A stretch of 64,000 bases of DNA from Chryseobacterium indologenes (GTDB taxonomy: Bacteria > Bacteroidota > Bacteroidia > Flavobacteriales > Weeksellaceae): positions 1-64,000 of the forward strand of contig NZ_LJOD01000019.1 in the NCBI RefSeq assembly GCF_001295265.1, written 5' to 3'. Within the stretch, counting starts at the first letter, position 1. Each line of letters begins with the position of its first letter. Below the pieces are notes generated by a model. The model worked only from the letters and a program-made list of their open reading frames with translations, searched no databases and was not told the DNA's origin. Below, one piece after another: positions 16,947-26,493 of this stretch. Made by a program: the position numbers and the translations under genes.

Positions 16947-16968
16947 CAACCTAAAATTTTAATCAATA

Positions 16969-18303
16969 ATGAAGGTTACCGCACAAAACCATGATGACGT
17001 AAGTGCTTTACTTACCGTAACATTGGAAAAATCTGACTACAAAGAAAGAGTAGAAAAGCAATTGATTAATTATGCTAAAAATGCGCAAGTTCCTGGTTTC
17101 AGAAAAGGGAAAGTGCCTTTAAGTATGGTTAGAAAACAATATGAAGCAGGTATTGCATTTGAAGAAATCAACAAACAGGTTTCTGACGCTCTTAACAACT
17201 ACGTTAACGAAAACAAATTAAGACTAGTTGGACAGCCTGTTCCTCAGCCAGTAAACGAATTCGATTACAATGCTGATCAATTGGAAGTTGCTTTTGAAGT
17301 TGGATATGAGCCTGAATTCACTATAGATTTAGCGTCATACGAAGCTCCTCACTACAAAGTTGAGGCTTCTGAAAAAGAGATCAACAAGAGCATCGAGAAC
17401 ATGCAGAGACGTTTTGCAGAGCAGGTTCCTCAGGATAAGATCACTAAAGATTCTTATATTGCTTTAGAAGTTTCTCAGGTTGTAGAAGAAGATGCAGAAG
17501 GAGAGCACCACCACCATCCAAAGAACGTTACCATTACAGCTGAAAACAAAGAAGCTTTCAAATTGGTAAAAGGTCTTAAAATGGACGGATCTGTAAAAGT
17601 AACAAAAGAAACTCTTGCAGGAGACGAAGAATTAGCTAAAGAATTAGGATTCAGCAAAGAAGAAGTAGAACATTTACACCACGCTGAAGTAGAAGTAACT
17701 GTAAAAGATTTCTATTCATTAAACCTTGCTGAACTTAACCAGGATCTTTTCGATAAGGTATACGGAGAAGGAAACATCAAGTCTGAAGAAGAGCTTAAAG
17801 AAAAAGTAAAATCTGAATTGGATGAGTATTTCCAGCAGAATGCAGACGTTCACTTTGTGAATAAAGTATTGGAGCAGGTTACAGAGAAAGAAGAAGTGAA
17901 ACTTCCTGAAACTTTCCTTGTAAAATGGTTACAGTTCTCTAACCAGAACATCCAGTCTGAAGAGCAGGCAAAAGCAATTCTTGAAGCAGAGAAAAACCAG
18001 CTAAGATATCAGATTATTGAAGGTAAATTAATGACGGACAACGAAATTCAGCTGGATTATGCTGATGTATTGGCTCAGGCTGAGCAGTTGGTAAGAAATC
18101 AATTGGCAATTTACGGAATTCACCACCTAGGAGATGAGGAAATCCAGAAATATGCTGTTGAAATGTTGAAAGACCAGGAACAGGTAAGACAAATTTCTTC
18201 TGAAGTAGCTATGGCTAAATTAAAAGACGTTATCCTTGAGAAAGCAGGTAAAAAAGAAACTGTAATCTCTCACGATGAGTTTTTAGAAGAACTTAAGAAA
18301 TAA
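16969..18303 (+). CDS. tig: Trigger factor
   Basis: A 444-residue ribosome-associated chaperone. The N-terminal ribosome-binding domain contains VPGFRKGKVP (42-51), the classical docking loop. The middle region (about 150-245), where an FKBP-type prolyl isomerase sits in E. coli, keeps similar length but lacks recognisable FKBP active-site residues and carries an unusual GEHHHHP insertion. The C-terminal domain is long and helical, rich in Glu, Lys and Gln. The gene is monocistronic with its own promoter element and terminator. Identity is secure; isomerase activity is doubtful. Confidence 0.93.
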   Translation: MKVTAQNHDDVSALLTVTLEKSDYKERVEKQLINYAKNAQVPGFRKGKVPLSMVRKQYEAGIAFEEINKQVSDALNNYVNENKLRLVGQPVPQPVNEFDYNADQLEVAFEVGYEPEFTIDLASYEAPHYKVEASEKEINKSIENMQRRFAEQVPQDKITKDSYIALEVSQVVEEDAEGEHHHHPKNVTITAENKEAFKLVKGLKMDGSVKVTKETLAGDEELAKELGFSKEEVEHLHHAEVEVTVKDFYSLNLAELNQDLFDKVYGEGNIKSEEELKEKVKSELDEYFQQNADVHFVNKVLEQVTEKEEVKLPETFLVKWLQFSNQNIQSEEQAKAILEAEKNQLRYQIIEGKLMTDNEIQLDYADVLAQAEQLVRNQLAIYGIHHLGDEEIQKYAVEMLKDQEQVRQISSEVAMAKLKDVILEKAGKKETVISHDEFLEELKK

Positions 18304-18325
18304 TATTTCTTGATATAAATATTTC

Positions 18326-18350
18326 AAAACCGCCATAAGTGGCGGTTTTT
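18326..18350 (+). terminator. Intrinsic terminator of tig
   Basis: Stem ACCGCCA/TGGCGGT followed by six Ts, 23 bp after the stop codon. Confidence 0.85.
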
Positions 18351-18556
18351 TGTTTAAACAGATCAGATCTGTTAAAGTTAGTTAATCAAATTCCTTTATT
18401 TATAGAAATTTGCTTACCTCATAATTCCTTATTCTACCGCTTCCATCTCCCATTGCTGAAGAGTCCGCTAATATTCAGCTTATCCTGACCATTTTTTTGT
18501 TGATTTTATTTTCTTCAATATTCATATATTTACACCTTAAACTTATTATCATTATT

Positions 18557-19243
18557 ATGAAAAAGATCATCATTCCGTTTTTCTGTGCCGTACTTTTTTC
18601 GGTTCCGGCAGCGGCTCAAAAGAAAAGTGCAGCTCCTGCAAAGACGGAAGTTGCCAAATCACAATTAACACCTAAAGATGTTTTGGATAAATATTTTACC
18701 GCACTGGGCGGAAAAAATAAATTAGAGGCTGTAAAATCTATCATCATTGAAAATACGATGAATACCCAAGGGATGGAAATTGCAATGACTACCCAGAAAT
18801 CAGGAAATAAATTCAAATCCTCACAATCTGTAATGGGGCAGTCGGTAACTCAGGTTTTCGATGGAGAAAAAGGATATGTAGATCAGATGGGAAAGAAAGT
18901 AGATCTTCCGGCAGATCAGATTCCTGCTTTGAAAAAAGGAACTCCGGTTGAAGCGCTGGCTTTTGAAGATGCAGATTTTAAGTCAGCTTCAGTAGAAAAA
19001 TTAGATGGTAAAGACTATAATGTGCTGGCTTCCGATAAAGGTAAATCTTACTTTGACATTGCTACAGGACTCTTATATAAAGTAGGATCTGAGCAAGGGG
19101 GCATGACCGTTAAAAATTATATGACTGTTGATGGATTAAAGTTTCCTTCAGAAGTGGAATTCGAAGGAAACGGACAGAAAGCAACGATTAAAACTACCAA
19201 GATTACTCTTAATCCGGTAATCAATGATAGCGAATTCAAATAA
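18557..19243 (+). CDS. Exported LolA-like-fold protein preceding the M16 peptidase
   Basis: Using ATG 18557 the product has 228 residues with a clear signal peptide (MKKIIIPFFCAVLFSVPAAA). After an Ala/Lys linker comes DVLDKYFTALGGKNKLEAVKS, a pattern common in Bacteroidota periplasmic proteins with a LolA/LppX-like beta fold and also seen as a domain beside M16 peptidases. The rest alternates short strands (VFDGEKGYVDQMG, LPSEVEFEGNG type). It is probably periplasmic. A terminator separates it from the M16 gene. No catalytic residues are recognised and the function is unknown. Confidence 0.6.
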   Translation: MKKIIIPFFCAVLFSVPAAAQKKSAAPAKTEVAKSQLTPKDVLDKYFTALGGKNKLEAVKSIIIENTMNTQGMEIAMTTQKSGNKFKSSQSVMGQSVTQVFDGEKGYVDQMGKKVDLPADQIPALKKGTPVEALAFEDADFKSASVEKLDGKDYNVLASDKGKSYFDIATGLLYKVGSEQGGMTVKNYMTVDGLKFPSEVEFEGNGQKATIKTTKITLNPVINDSEFK

Positions 19244-19264
19244 AAATTGATTTTTTTTAATGCA

Positions 19265-19290
19265 AAGCCGGGTATTTTCCCGGCTTTTTT
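19265..19290 (+). terminator. Intrinsic terminator
   Basis: Stem AAGCCGGG/CCCGGCTT with TATTTT loop and T-run, 21 bp after the stop codon at 19243. Confidence 0.85.
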
Positions 19291-19393
19291 GCTGGATTTT
19301 TAATTTTAACTCAAATTTAACTATAATCAGGTTTTTAACACTTCTTCAGGTTGTGAATAATTGATACTTTTGGCAAAAATAAAATCAATAAAC

Positions 19394-22237
19394 ATGAAAA
19401 GAATTTTATCGTCATTTGCGGTGGTCTTTCTGATGTCCTCAAATGTTTTCGGACAGAATATCCCTGTGGATCCTTCTGTGAGAATCGGTACACTTTCCAA
19501 CGGAATGAAGTACTACATCAAAAAAAACACATTACCTGAAAAGAAAGTAGATTTCCGTCTGGCCATCAATGCCGGATCTATTCTTGAAGATGAAAACCAG
19601 AGAGGTCTGGCCCACTTTATGGAGCACATGAACTTCAACGGAACCAAAAATTTTCCGGATAATAAATTAGTTGACTTCTTACAGTCCATTGGAGTGAAGT
19701 TTGGGCAGCACCTTAATGCATATACCAGTTTTGATGAAACCGTATATATGCTTCCTGTTCCTTTAGATAAACCGGGAAATCTTGATGCGGGCCTGAAAGT
19801 AATGGAAGACTGGGCCTTCAATGCAACCCTTTCTGATGCGCAGATCAATAAGGAAAGAGGAGTTGTTTTAGAAGAATTGAGATTAGGTCTGGGTGCGGAT
19901 AAAAGAATGTCAGACAAATATCTTCCTAAGCTTTTATATAAATCCCAATATGCAGACCGACTGCCAATCGGTAAAAAAGAAGTACTGGAGAATTTTAAAC
20001 CGGATGTCATCAGAAAATTCCACCAGGACTGGTACAGACCGGATCTTATGGCTCTTGTAGTGGTGGGGGATATCAACGTGGATGAAGTAGAGAAAAAAAT
20101 AAAAGATAATTTCGGAAAATATAAAAATCCTTCCAAGCCAAGAGAAAGAAAGGTATTTGATCTTCCTAACCACAAAGAAACACTGGTAGCAATTGAAACA
20201 GATCCTGATGCAACCAGCTCTATGGTTCAGTTTATCATGAAAGATGCTGAAGCCTATAAGCCGGATGTAACAATCCAGCAGTACAACCAGAGCATTATAG
20301 AAAATCTTTCTACAACAATGCTGAACAACAGATTAAGAGAGCTTATCAACTCAAACAATCCGCCTTTCACATTCGGTTCTGTATATCATGGAGGTACTTA
20401 TGCAAGAAGTAAAGAAGCCTTTCAGGGATTTGCTATGGTGAAAGAAGGAAACCAGCTTAGCGCTCTTAAGGTTTTACTGGAAGAAGTGGAAAGAGCAAAA
20501 AGATTCGGATTTACACAAACTGAACTTGACCGTGCAAAAGCCCAGATTTTATCCAACCTTGAAAGATCTTACAACAACCGTGACAAAACCGAAAGTGATA
20601 TGCTGGTTGATGAATATGTAAGAAACTTCCTGGAGCAGGAACCTATGCCAGGAATTGCCTGGGAATATGAAGATACCAAGTCCTTTCTTCCTTCGGTTAC
20701 TTTGGCGCAGACCAATGATGTAATCAAGAAGATGGTAAAGGATGACAGCAGAGTAATCATAATGACAGGTCCTAAAAAAGATAATGTAACAATGCCTACC
20801 GAAGCAATGGTACTGAATACCTTTGAAGCGGTGAAAATGGCAGATCTTAAGCCTTATGAAGAGAAAGCAACCATCAAGAATCTGGTAAAACCTTTCAAAT
20901 CTGAAGGAAAAATTGCAAAAACGGAAACGGATGCAAAACTGGGAACAACAACCTGGACATTGAGCAACGGCGCAAAAGTCACTTTCAAGAAAACAGATTT
21001 CAAAGATGACGAAATTGTATTCTCAGCAAGAAGTCTGGGAGGAAGCTCTTTAATCCCAGATGCAGATTTCAATAAAACTCAATTTGCTTTCTCTGCTTTA
21101 TCAGAAGCAGGCGTGGGCGGACTTTCCAAAGCAGATCTTACCAATTATCTTGCCGGAAAACAGGTTAGCGTAAACCCAATGATCACCCCACTTTTTGAAG
21201 GAATTTCAGGAAGATCTTCGCAAAAGGATCTGGGGACAGCAATGGAGCTTATCTATGCTTATTTCACAGATTTGAATTTCAATCCGGCAGCATTCAATGC
21301 ATATAAGGAAAAGCAGGCAGCGATGCTGAATAACCTTCTGTCGAATCCTCAGTTCTATTTCTCAAGCGAGCATGCTAAATTCATGAACCAGAAAAATCCT
21401 AGATTTATCGGAGTGGTTCCAATGGAAAAAGAATGGGCGAATACAGACTATAAAAAAGCATACGATATCTACAAAGAGAAATTTGCCAATGCCGGTAACT
21501 TCCAGTTCTATTTCGTAGGAAATATTGACGAAGCTAAATTCAAAAATGAAGTACTGCAGTATATTGCAAGCCTTCCGTCTACAGGAAAAACAACTTCATT
21601 TAAAGATACAGGTTACAGACAGATGACCGGAGATTTTACCAAAGTATACAAAAAAGGAAAAGATCCTAAAAGTATGGTAACGATCTCTTACAGCGGAGAA
21701 GCTCCTTACAATGAAAAAGAAGCGCTGGCATTATCTGCTCTTGGAGAAGTGGCAACTATCAAAGTAATCGAGAAGCTTAGAGAAGATGAAAGCGGTATCT
21801 ATGGTGGCGGAGCCAGAGGTGGAATGAACAAAATTCCATACAGCACATACAACTTCAGTATCAGTTTCCCTTGCGGACCTGAAAATGCTGACAAATTAAC
21901 GAAAAGTGCTATCGCAGAACTTCAGAAGCTGATTGACAAAGGTCCTGAGCAGAAAGACCTTGACAAATACAAAGAAGGAGAGTACAACGATAACAAGACT
22001 GATCTTAAAGATAATATGTACTGGATGAGTGCTTTGTCTAAAAATCAATTAGACGGAAGTGACAAATACGATATCCTGAACTATCAGGACAAAGTAAAAG
22101 CCCTTACCGTAAAAGACCTTCAGGATGTGGCTAAAAAATATCTTTCCAAAGGAAGAATTACAGCAACACTAATGCCGGAAGACGGATGGGAAAGTGCCAA
22201 AAAAGAAGAACCTAAAAAAGCAGGTGCAGCCAACTAA
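19394..22237 (+). CDS. M16 family zinc metallopeptidase (pitrilysin/insulinase type), exported
   Basis: From ATG 19394 the protein has 947 residues with a signal peptide ending NVFGQ. The inverted zinc motif HFMEH (His74, Glu77, His78) is followed by the distal ligand in GVVLEELRLG about 75 residues later. Four M16 half-domains can be traced; the second pair (from about residue 510, TWTLSNGAKVTFKKT) lacks the zinc motif as expected. A Lys/Glu-rich tail ends the protein. It is predicted to act in the periplasm as a peptidase of PqqL type. A TACTTTTG element lies at 19365-19372. Confidence 0.9.
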   Translation: MKRILSSFAVVFLMSSNVFGQNIPVDPSVRIGTLSNGMKYYIKKNTLPEKKVDFRLAINAGSILEDENQRGLAHFMEHMNFNGTKNFPDNKLVDFLQSIGVKFGQHLNAYTSFDETVYMLPVPLDKPGNLDAGLKVMEDWAFNATLSDAQINKERGVVLEELRLGLGADKRMSDKYLPKLLYKSQYADRLPIGKKEVLENFKPDVIRKFHQDWYRPDLMALVVVGDINVDEVEKKIKDNFGKYKNPSKPRERKVFDLPNHKETLVAIETDPDATSSMVQFIMKDAEAYKPDVTIQQYNQSIIENLSTTMLNNRLRELINSNNPPFTFGSVYHGGTYARSKEAFQGFAMVKEGNQLSALKVLLEEVERAKRFGFTQTELDRAKAQILSNLERSYNNRDKTESDMLVDEYVRNFLEQEPMPGIAWEYEDTKSFLPSVTLAQTNDVIKKMVKDDSRVIIMTGPKKDNVTMPTEAMVLNTFEAVKMADLKPYEEKATIKNLVKPFKSEGKIAKTETDAKLGTTTWTLSNGAKVTFKKTDFKDDEIVFSARSLGGSSLIPDADFNKTQFAFSALSEAGVGGLSKADLTNYLAGKQVSVNPMITPLFEGISGRSSQKDLGTAMELIYAYFTDLNFNPAAFNAYKEKQAAMLNNLLSNPQFYFSSEHAKFMNQKNPRFIGVVPMEKEWANTDYKKAYDIYKEKFANAGNFQFYFVGNIDEAKFKNEVLQYIASLPSTGKTTSFKDTGYRQMTGDFTKVYKKGKDPKSMVTISYSGEAPYNEKEALALSALGEVATIKVIEKLREDESGIYGGGARGGMNKIPYSTYNFSISFPCGPENADKLTKSAIAELQKLIDKGPEQKDLDKYKEGEYNDNKTDLKDNMYWMSALSKNQLDGSDKYDILNYQDKVKALTVKDLQDVAKKYLSKGRITATLMPEDGWESAKKEEPKKAGAAN

Positions 22238-22253
22238 CCTCTTTTACAGCCAT

Positions 22254-22284
22254 AAAAAAACCGCAGATTAGTCTGCGGTTTTTT
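22254..22284. terminator. Bidirectional terminator between M16 and DUF3109 genes
   Basis: Stem CCGCAGA/TCTGCGG with A-run on the left and T-run on the right, located between convergent genes. Confidence 0.85.
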
Positions 22285-22287
22285 ATT

Positions 22288-22872
22288 TTATGAGCCATAT
22301 TCTTTTTTCCATTCATCGGCTGCTTCACTTAAAACCTCGTAAAATGCTTCACCGTATTTTCTGGTTAGCGGAGTTTTCAGAAATTTATAAACAGGTACCT
22401 GAAGCTCTTTCCCAAGCGTGCAGGCATCACTGCATACATTCCATTCGTGGTAGTTAAGGGCCGTGAATGTGGAATATTCTGTAATACGGATGGGGTAGAG
22501 ATGGCATGAGATAGGCTTTTGCCAGTCTACAGCTCCGTCTTCATACGCTTTTTCAATTCCGCATTTTGTGATCCCTTTTTCATCAAAAGTTACATAAGCA
22601 CATTCGCGGTCTTCTACCATTGGGGTAACATACATTCCGTCCATAGGGTCGGTAGTCCACGTACCCTGCTCTTCAAGGGCTTTAATGCCTTCCTGGGTAA
22701 GATAGGGTTTGATTTTATCAAAGATGCTGTCTAAAATCTCAAGTTCATCTTTGTCCAGCGGAGCACCTACATCTCCTTCTACACAGCATGCACCTTTACA
22801 TTTTGTAAGGTTGCAAACAAATTCTTCGGAAAAAATATCCTCGGAAATCAATTTATCGTCTATCTGAATCAT
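22288..22872 (-). CDS. DUF3109 family Cys-rich protein
   Basis: A 194-residue cytosolic protein of the DUF3109/YkgJ-like group. The cysteine pattern is characteristic: CNLTKCKGACC near residues 20-30, then RECAY, TKCGIE, SCHLYPIR and VCSDAC. These are expected to bind a metal or iron-sulfur cluster. No reaction has been assigned to the family. The start lies 5 bp after the stop of the upstream membrane-protein gene (22878-23783), so the two form an operon. Confidence 0.85.
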   Translation of the reverse strand: MIQIDDKLISEDIFSEEFVCNLTKCKGACCVEGDVGAPLDKDELEILDSIFDKIKPYLTQEGIKALEEQGTWTTDPMDGMYVTPMVEDRECAYVTFDEKGITKCGIEKAYEDGAVDWQKPISCHLYPIRITEYSTFTALNYHEWNVCSDACTLGKELQVPVYKFLKTPLTRKYGEAFYEVLSEAADEWKKEYGS

Positions 22873-22877
22873 AATCT

Positions 22878-23783
22878 TTAAAATAAATCAAAATATGTAC
22901 CTGCTTTGAATGTAATGAGGCTGATCATAATCAGCCACAGACACACTTCCTGCATCCAGTACTTAGGTAAAAATCTCATCATTCTGCTCAGGATAATACT
23001 GGACGGAAAGGCCAGCAGCAGAAGATATTCATAGCTTTTATTCATATACAGAATAATAGTGATCAGCTGGGCCACGGAAAAAACCAGCAAGAAAGTATAT
23101 TTGTAGCGGCTAATCGGGCTCTTTTTGTTATAGTTGGTAAAATGGTCATATACGGCATATATAAGCATCAGGGCAACCGGAAGAAGCGGTGCCAGCTTGG
23201 TGTAATCCGTCATGGGTTTCATTTTTCCAAACGGGAAATAATCGATGTTCCATGAAGTGAATTGGAAGAAGAACATGATGGAAAAGTAACTGAATGCAAT
23301 CAGAATAATTCCAAGAAGAAATCTGAAAAGATTCAGGGCAATTCTCTGGGAAGTGGCAATCACGTGAATAATCACAAAAACAGCCATGGGCCAGGTAGTG
23401 GGCAGGAAAATAAAATTCAAAGCCACAATAGATCCTACCAGAACATAAGACTTCTTCCTGATGTCTTCATCGGTACTGGTAAGAAGGAGGAGGAGAAATG
23501 AGTTGGTAAGCAGTGAAACCGCAATACCGATATCCAGATTTCCGGGATACAGTCCGAAAATAAAAAATGTATATAAAAATAACGGCAGGTGGGTCTGATA
23601 ATTCAGAGCAATACTGTGAAAACAAAAATATCCTAAAGCAATTCCCAGAAAAGTAATTCCGGCAACAATAGCTTCATAGGTATTGAAATTCAGTATGTTA
23701 AATATTAATACTACTAAAAGAAGGCAACCAATGTAAACAGGAATTGAAAAAATATTGCTTTCTTTTGAAAGTAATTTAAACAT
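22878..23783 (-). CDS. DUF6427-like polytopic membrane protein
   Basis: A 301-residue integral membrane protein with about nine to ten hydrophobic helices and short loops. It resembles the flavobacterial DUF6427 family, whose genes often stand next to a short DUF6341-type gene, as here (23826, divergent). No transport motif is recognised. It is the first gene of a minus-strand pair with DUF3109. Confidence 0.62.
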   Translation of the reverse strand: MFKLLSKESNIFSIPVYIGCLLLVVLIFNILNFNTYEAIVAGITFLGIALGYFCFHSIALNYQTHLPLFLYTFFIFGLYPGNLDIGIAVSLLTNSFLLLLLTSTDEDIRKKSYVLVGSIVALNFIFLPTTWPMAVFVIIHVIATSQRIALNLFRFLLGIILIAFSYFSIMFFFQFTSWNIDYFPFGKMKPMTDYTKLAPLLPVALMLIYAVYDHFTNYNKKSPISRYKYTFLLVFSVAQLITIILYMNKSYEYLLLLAFPSSIILSRMMRFLPKYWMQEVCLWLIMISLITFKAGTYFDLF

Positions 23784-23789
23784 TTTTTA

Positions 23790-23797
23790 TAAATTTG
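23790..23797 (+). promoter_or_regulatory. -7 element of the 77-residue membrane protein gene
   Basis: TAAATTTG (TAnnTTTG) 28 nt before ATG 23826, in the 42-bp divergent intergenic region. Confidence 0.5.
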
Positions 23798-23825
23798 TAC
23801 AAAGTTAATTTAAAAAAGGAAAATA

Positions 23826-24059
23826 ATGACGTCTTTCTGGTTATTCTTAAGTAAAGTTTTCAAATGGTCTTTCGGTTTTTATGATACATTTGGAAATGTT
23901 CTGAACTGGATTTTATTTATCGTTTGCTGTGTATTGTTCACGTATTGGTGCTATGTTCTGGTTGCAAAACTAGGTGGCGATAAAGATAAAGACTACTATT
24001 CTCCAACGGAAGGTAAGCATCCTTACTACGATCCGAAAATCTATAAAAAAGAAGGTTAA
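23826..24059 (+). CDS. DUF6341-like small membrane protein
   Basis: A 77-residue protein with one long hydrophobic segment (about residues 23-47) flanked by a Phe/Trp-rich N terminus and a polar tail DYYSPTEGKHPYYDPKIY. The layout matches the flavobacterial DUF6341 family, usually located beside DUF6427, which is divergently encoded here. The function is unknown. The gene has its own promoter element and terminator. Confidence 0.68.
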   Translation: MTSFWLFLSKVFKWSFGFYDTFGNVLNWILFIVCCVLFTYWCYVLVAKLGGDKDKDYYSPTEGKHPYYDPKIYKKEG

Positions 24060-24076
24060 TTAATTGGTTATATAGT

Positions 24077-24116
24077 AAAAAACCGATTGGAATATTATTT
24101 TCCGATCGGTTTTTTT
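24077..24116. terminator. Terminator between convergent genes
   Basis: Stem ACCGAT-TGGAA paired with TTCCGATCGGT (one mismatch), A-run left and T-run right, so active in both directions. Confidence 0.8.
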
Positions 24117-24145
24117 ATTAACGATTAAAAATTGATTCATATTCA

Positions 24146-24583
24146 CTAGTCATGGATTGGAAGTACCAGCACAGGAACAGGGGAGTCTTTAGTAAGCCCT
24201 TTGGTGAGGCTTCCTACAAATACATCGTAGATTCCGCTTCTTCCGTGTGATCCCATTACGATATAATCTGCATTTTTTGCTTTGGCATATTCAAGGATTG
24301 TTTCTTTAGCAAGTCCCTGCTTCAAAAGGTGTTCGCAGTCTATATCATGGGCAAGAATACGCTGTTCTATTTTATTAAGCTGTACCAGTTCTTCTCTGAT
24401 CTCGTTTTGTTCTACTTCAGGAAAATACTGATAGCCCATATCTCCAATGGCAAAACCAATATCAGAAGGTGCTACATGGATAAGGAAAATTCTGCCGTTC
24501 AGCTGTTTTGCAAATTTTACGGCACCCTCTACAAGCTGTTCTGTTTTATCCCCAAAATCTACGGGTAATACAATATTTATCAT
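24146..24583 (-). CDS. Universal stress protein (UspA family)
   Basis: A 145-residue single-domain Usp protein. It opens with INIVLPVDFGDKT and ends with the nucleotide-binding signature MGSHGRSGIYDVFVGSLTKG (G-x2-G-x9-G-S/T type), so ATP binding is expected. The terminal SPVPVLVLP strand is typical. Monocistronic on the minus strand. Family members support survival under stress; the specific trigger is unknown. Confidence 0.92.
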   Translation of the reverse strand: MINIVLPVDFGDKTEQLVEGAVKFAKQLNGRIFLIHVAPSDIGFAIGDMGYQYFPEVEQNEIREELVQLNKIEQRILAHDIDCEHLLKQGLAKETILEYAKAKNADYIVMGSHGRSGIYDVFVGSLTKGLTKDSPVPVLVLPIHD

Positions 24584-24642
24584 GACCTTTAATTTTGTTA
24601 CCTAAAGATAGGGAAAAATTGCCGGAATTTATGTTAAATAAC

Positions 24643-25248
24643 TTATAATATTCGAATATCAAGAATTTTATCATCTTTCAGGTATGCTTCCAGAATATCA
24701 TTTTCATGAACTTGCCCAACCCCTTTCGGAGTTCCTGTAAAGATAAGATCTCCCACTCTTAAGGTAAAATACTGGGAAACGAACGCTATGATATCATCAA
24801 AGCTGAACATCATATCTTTAGTATTACCGTCCTGAACTTTATTTTTATTCTGTAATAAGGAAAATTCAAGGTTCTTAAGGTCAAAGTTTTCTTTTTTAAA
24901 GAAACTTCCTACCACAGCAGATCCGTCAAAACCTTTGGCCAGTTCCCACGGAAGTCCTTTGGATTTGAGTTCACTCTGAAGATCTCTTGCTGTAAAATCT
25001 ATTCCAAGGCTGATCTCTTCATAATGTTTGTGAGCAGATTCTTTCTGGATGTATTTTCCTCCTTTTGAAACTTTCAGAACCACTTCCAGTTCATAATGGA
25101 TATCTTCTGAAAATTCAGGAATATAGAAATCATTTCCTTTTAGCACAGCTGTGTCAGGTTTCATGAAAATAACCGGTTTTTCAGGAATTTCATTTCCCAG
25201 TTCCTTCGCATGTTCGCTGTAATTTCTTCCTATACAGATAATTTTCAT
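24643..25248 (-). CDS. Fumarylacetoacetate hydrolase family protein (FAHD1-like)
   Basis: A 201-residue FAH-fold hydrolase consisting of the C-terminal catalytic domain only, as in FAHD1 acylpyruvases and oxaloacetate decarboxylases. It begins IICIGRNYSEHAKELGN. Metal ligands Glu53 and Glu55 (HYELEVVLKV) and Asp84 (GIDFTARDLQ) are present, followed by KGFDGSAVVG and the terminal GDLIFTGTPKGVG loop. The substrate is probably a short beta-diketo acid or oxaloacetate. It is followed downstream (minus strand) by UspA. Confidence 0.88.
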   Translation of the reverse strand: MKIICIGRNYSEHAKELGNEIPEKPVIFMKPDTAVLKGNDFYIPEFSEDIHYELEVVLKVSKGGKYIQKESAHKHYEEISLGIDFTARDLQSELKSKGLPWELAKGFDGSAVVGSFFKKENFDLKNLEFSLLQNKNKVQDGNTKDMMFSFDDIIAFVSQYFTLRVGDLIFTGTPKGVGQVHENDILEAYLKDDKILDIRIL

Positions 25249-25301
25249 AATTTTTTTATTTTAATGATTATCCCGTGAGGTACGGAAATTTTTTGTTTTT
25301 A

Positions 25302-25700
25302 TCAGTGTATAAACTCGTTACCACAGTGATAACATACAAAATTCTGGCTTTTCAGTATTGATATCCCAAAGAAACTGGTAGCCCTGTCATCCCTGTAAAT
25401 ATGATTAGAACCGCATTTAGGGCATACGAAACCAAACTCAGGGTTTTCAATGGTATGTTCTGCTTCCAGAGAAAACCCTTCATTGTCTTTATACTCCTGC
25501 AGGAGTTTTTTTGCTTTTTCCAGATCTTCTTCAAATACCTGGAGCTGGATACCGCCTACAGCCTGGGACAGCAGCCAGTCTGACTGAATAAGCTGTTCGT
25601 TGGCAATAAAGCTGTTTATACCGCTTTCCGCAAGAATCTGTTTGTCCCTGTTAGCCTCCAGGGCAGTTTCATAGAATTTAAAGCGGACAAGTTCTGACAT
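25302..25700 (-). CDS. DUF2007 domain protein with C-terminal zinc ribbon
   Basis: A 132-residue protein. The N-terminal half (VRFKFYETALEANRDKQILAE through QLQVFEEDLEKAKKLL) matches the GlnB-like DUF2007 putative signal-transducing domain. The C-terminal quarter is a zinc ribbon, CPKCGSNHIY then CYHCGNEF. It starts 3 bp downstream of the exonuclease gene's stop codon, indicating co-transcription. The function is not established. Confidence 0.82.
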   Translation of the reverse strand: MSELVRFKFYETALEANRDKQILAESGINSFIANEQLIQSDWLLSQAVGGIQLQVFEEDLEKAKKLLQEYKDNEGFSLEAEHTIENPEFGFVCPKCGSNHIYRDDRATSFFGISILKSQNFVCYHCGNEFIH

Positions 25701-25703
25701 TTT

Positions 25704-26468
25704 TTAAAATTTACCAGCCAATTGAATTTTTGTAAATACTTTCTTGGTGTACAAAGGAAAATCTGCATTCTGAAGCCACCCGAAATATCCAAGATCTTTC
25801 TGGAAAACAGCCTTCACACCCTGCCCTTTATATTTCCCGAAGTTGAAAACTTCCACCATCTTTTCATTATATCCGATGAAGCCCGCCAGATCTGCATTCT
25901 TATTATGAAATGTAAATTCACTTAAAGGAGCAATCTCATTCGGAATATCATCATATTTTCCAACCTGTGCATCCAGCACTTCAAAAGTAGCCATCACATC
26001 AGCCTCTGCAGAGTGTGCATTTTCCAATGTCTTACCACAGTAAAACTGATAAGCAGCACTTAAATTTCTCGGTTCTTTTTTGTGGAAAATGGTCTGGGCA
26101 TCTACCAGTCTGAATTTACTTAAATCAAAATCAATACCCACTCTTAAAAGTTCTTCGGCTAAAAGAGGAACATCGAAACGGTTGGAATTAAAACCTCCTA
26201 GATCAGTTCCTGCAAGCATTTCCATAATTTTGGGAGCAATTTCTCTGAAAGTAGGAGCATCTTTTACATCTTCATCATAAATCCCATGGATCTCGCTGGA
26301 TTCTTTTGGAATAGGCATCTCGGGATTTACGCGCCAGGTTTTGCTTTCTCTGGATGCATCAGGATTTACTTTTAGTATACAGATTTCTACAATTCTGTCT
26401 TTTCCGATATTGGTTCCTGTGGTTTCAAGATCAAAAATACAAAGAGGTTTATGGAGTTTTAAGTTCAT
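25704..26468 (-). CDS. DnaQ-like DEDDh 3'-5' exonuclease
   Basis: From ATG 26468 the protein has 254 residues; a TTG three codons upstream is less likely. Exo motif I is IFDLETTGTN (Asp13, Glu15). Exo II lies in LGGFNSNRFDVPLL and Exo III in AHSAEADVMATFEVL (His, Asp). The C-terminal part FNFGKYKGQGVKAVF...GYFGWLQNADFP is the exodeoxyribonuclease X-type appendage seen in PolC/DnaQ-like stand-alone nucleases. It probably degrades single-stranded DNA 3'-5' in repair or proofreading. It lies in a run with DUF2007 downstream. Confidence 0.88.
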   Translation of the reverse strand: MNLKLHKPLCIFDLETTGTNIGKDRIVEICILKVNPDASRESKTWRVNPEMPIPKESSEIHGIYDEDVKDAPTFREIAPKIMEMLAGTDLGGFNSNRFDVPLLAEELLRVGIDFDLSKFRLVDAQTIFHKKEPRNLSAAYQFYCGKTLENAHSAEADVMATFEVLDAQVGKYDDIPNEIAPLSEFTFHNKNADLAGFIGYNEKMVEVFNFGKYKGQGVKAVFQKDLGYFGWLQNADFPLYTKKVFTKIQLAGKF

Positions 26469-26493
26469 GTTGATCAATAATTTGAAAATGTGT

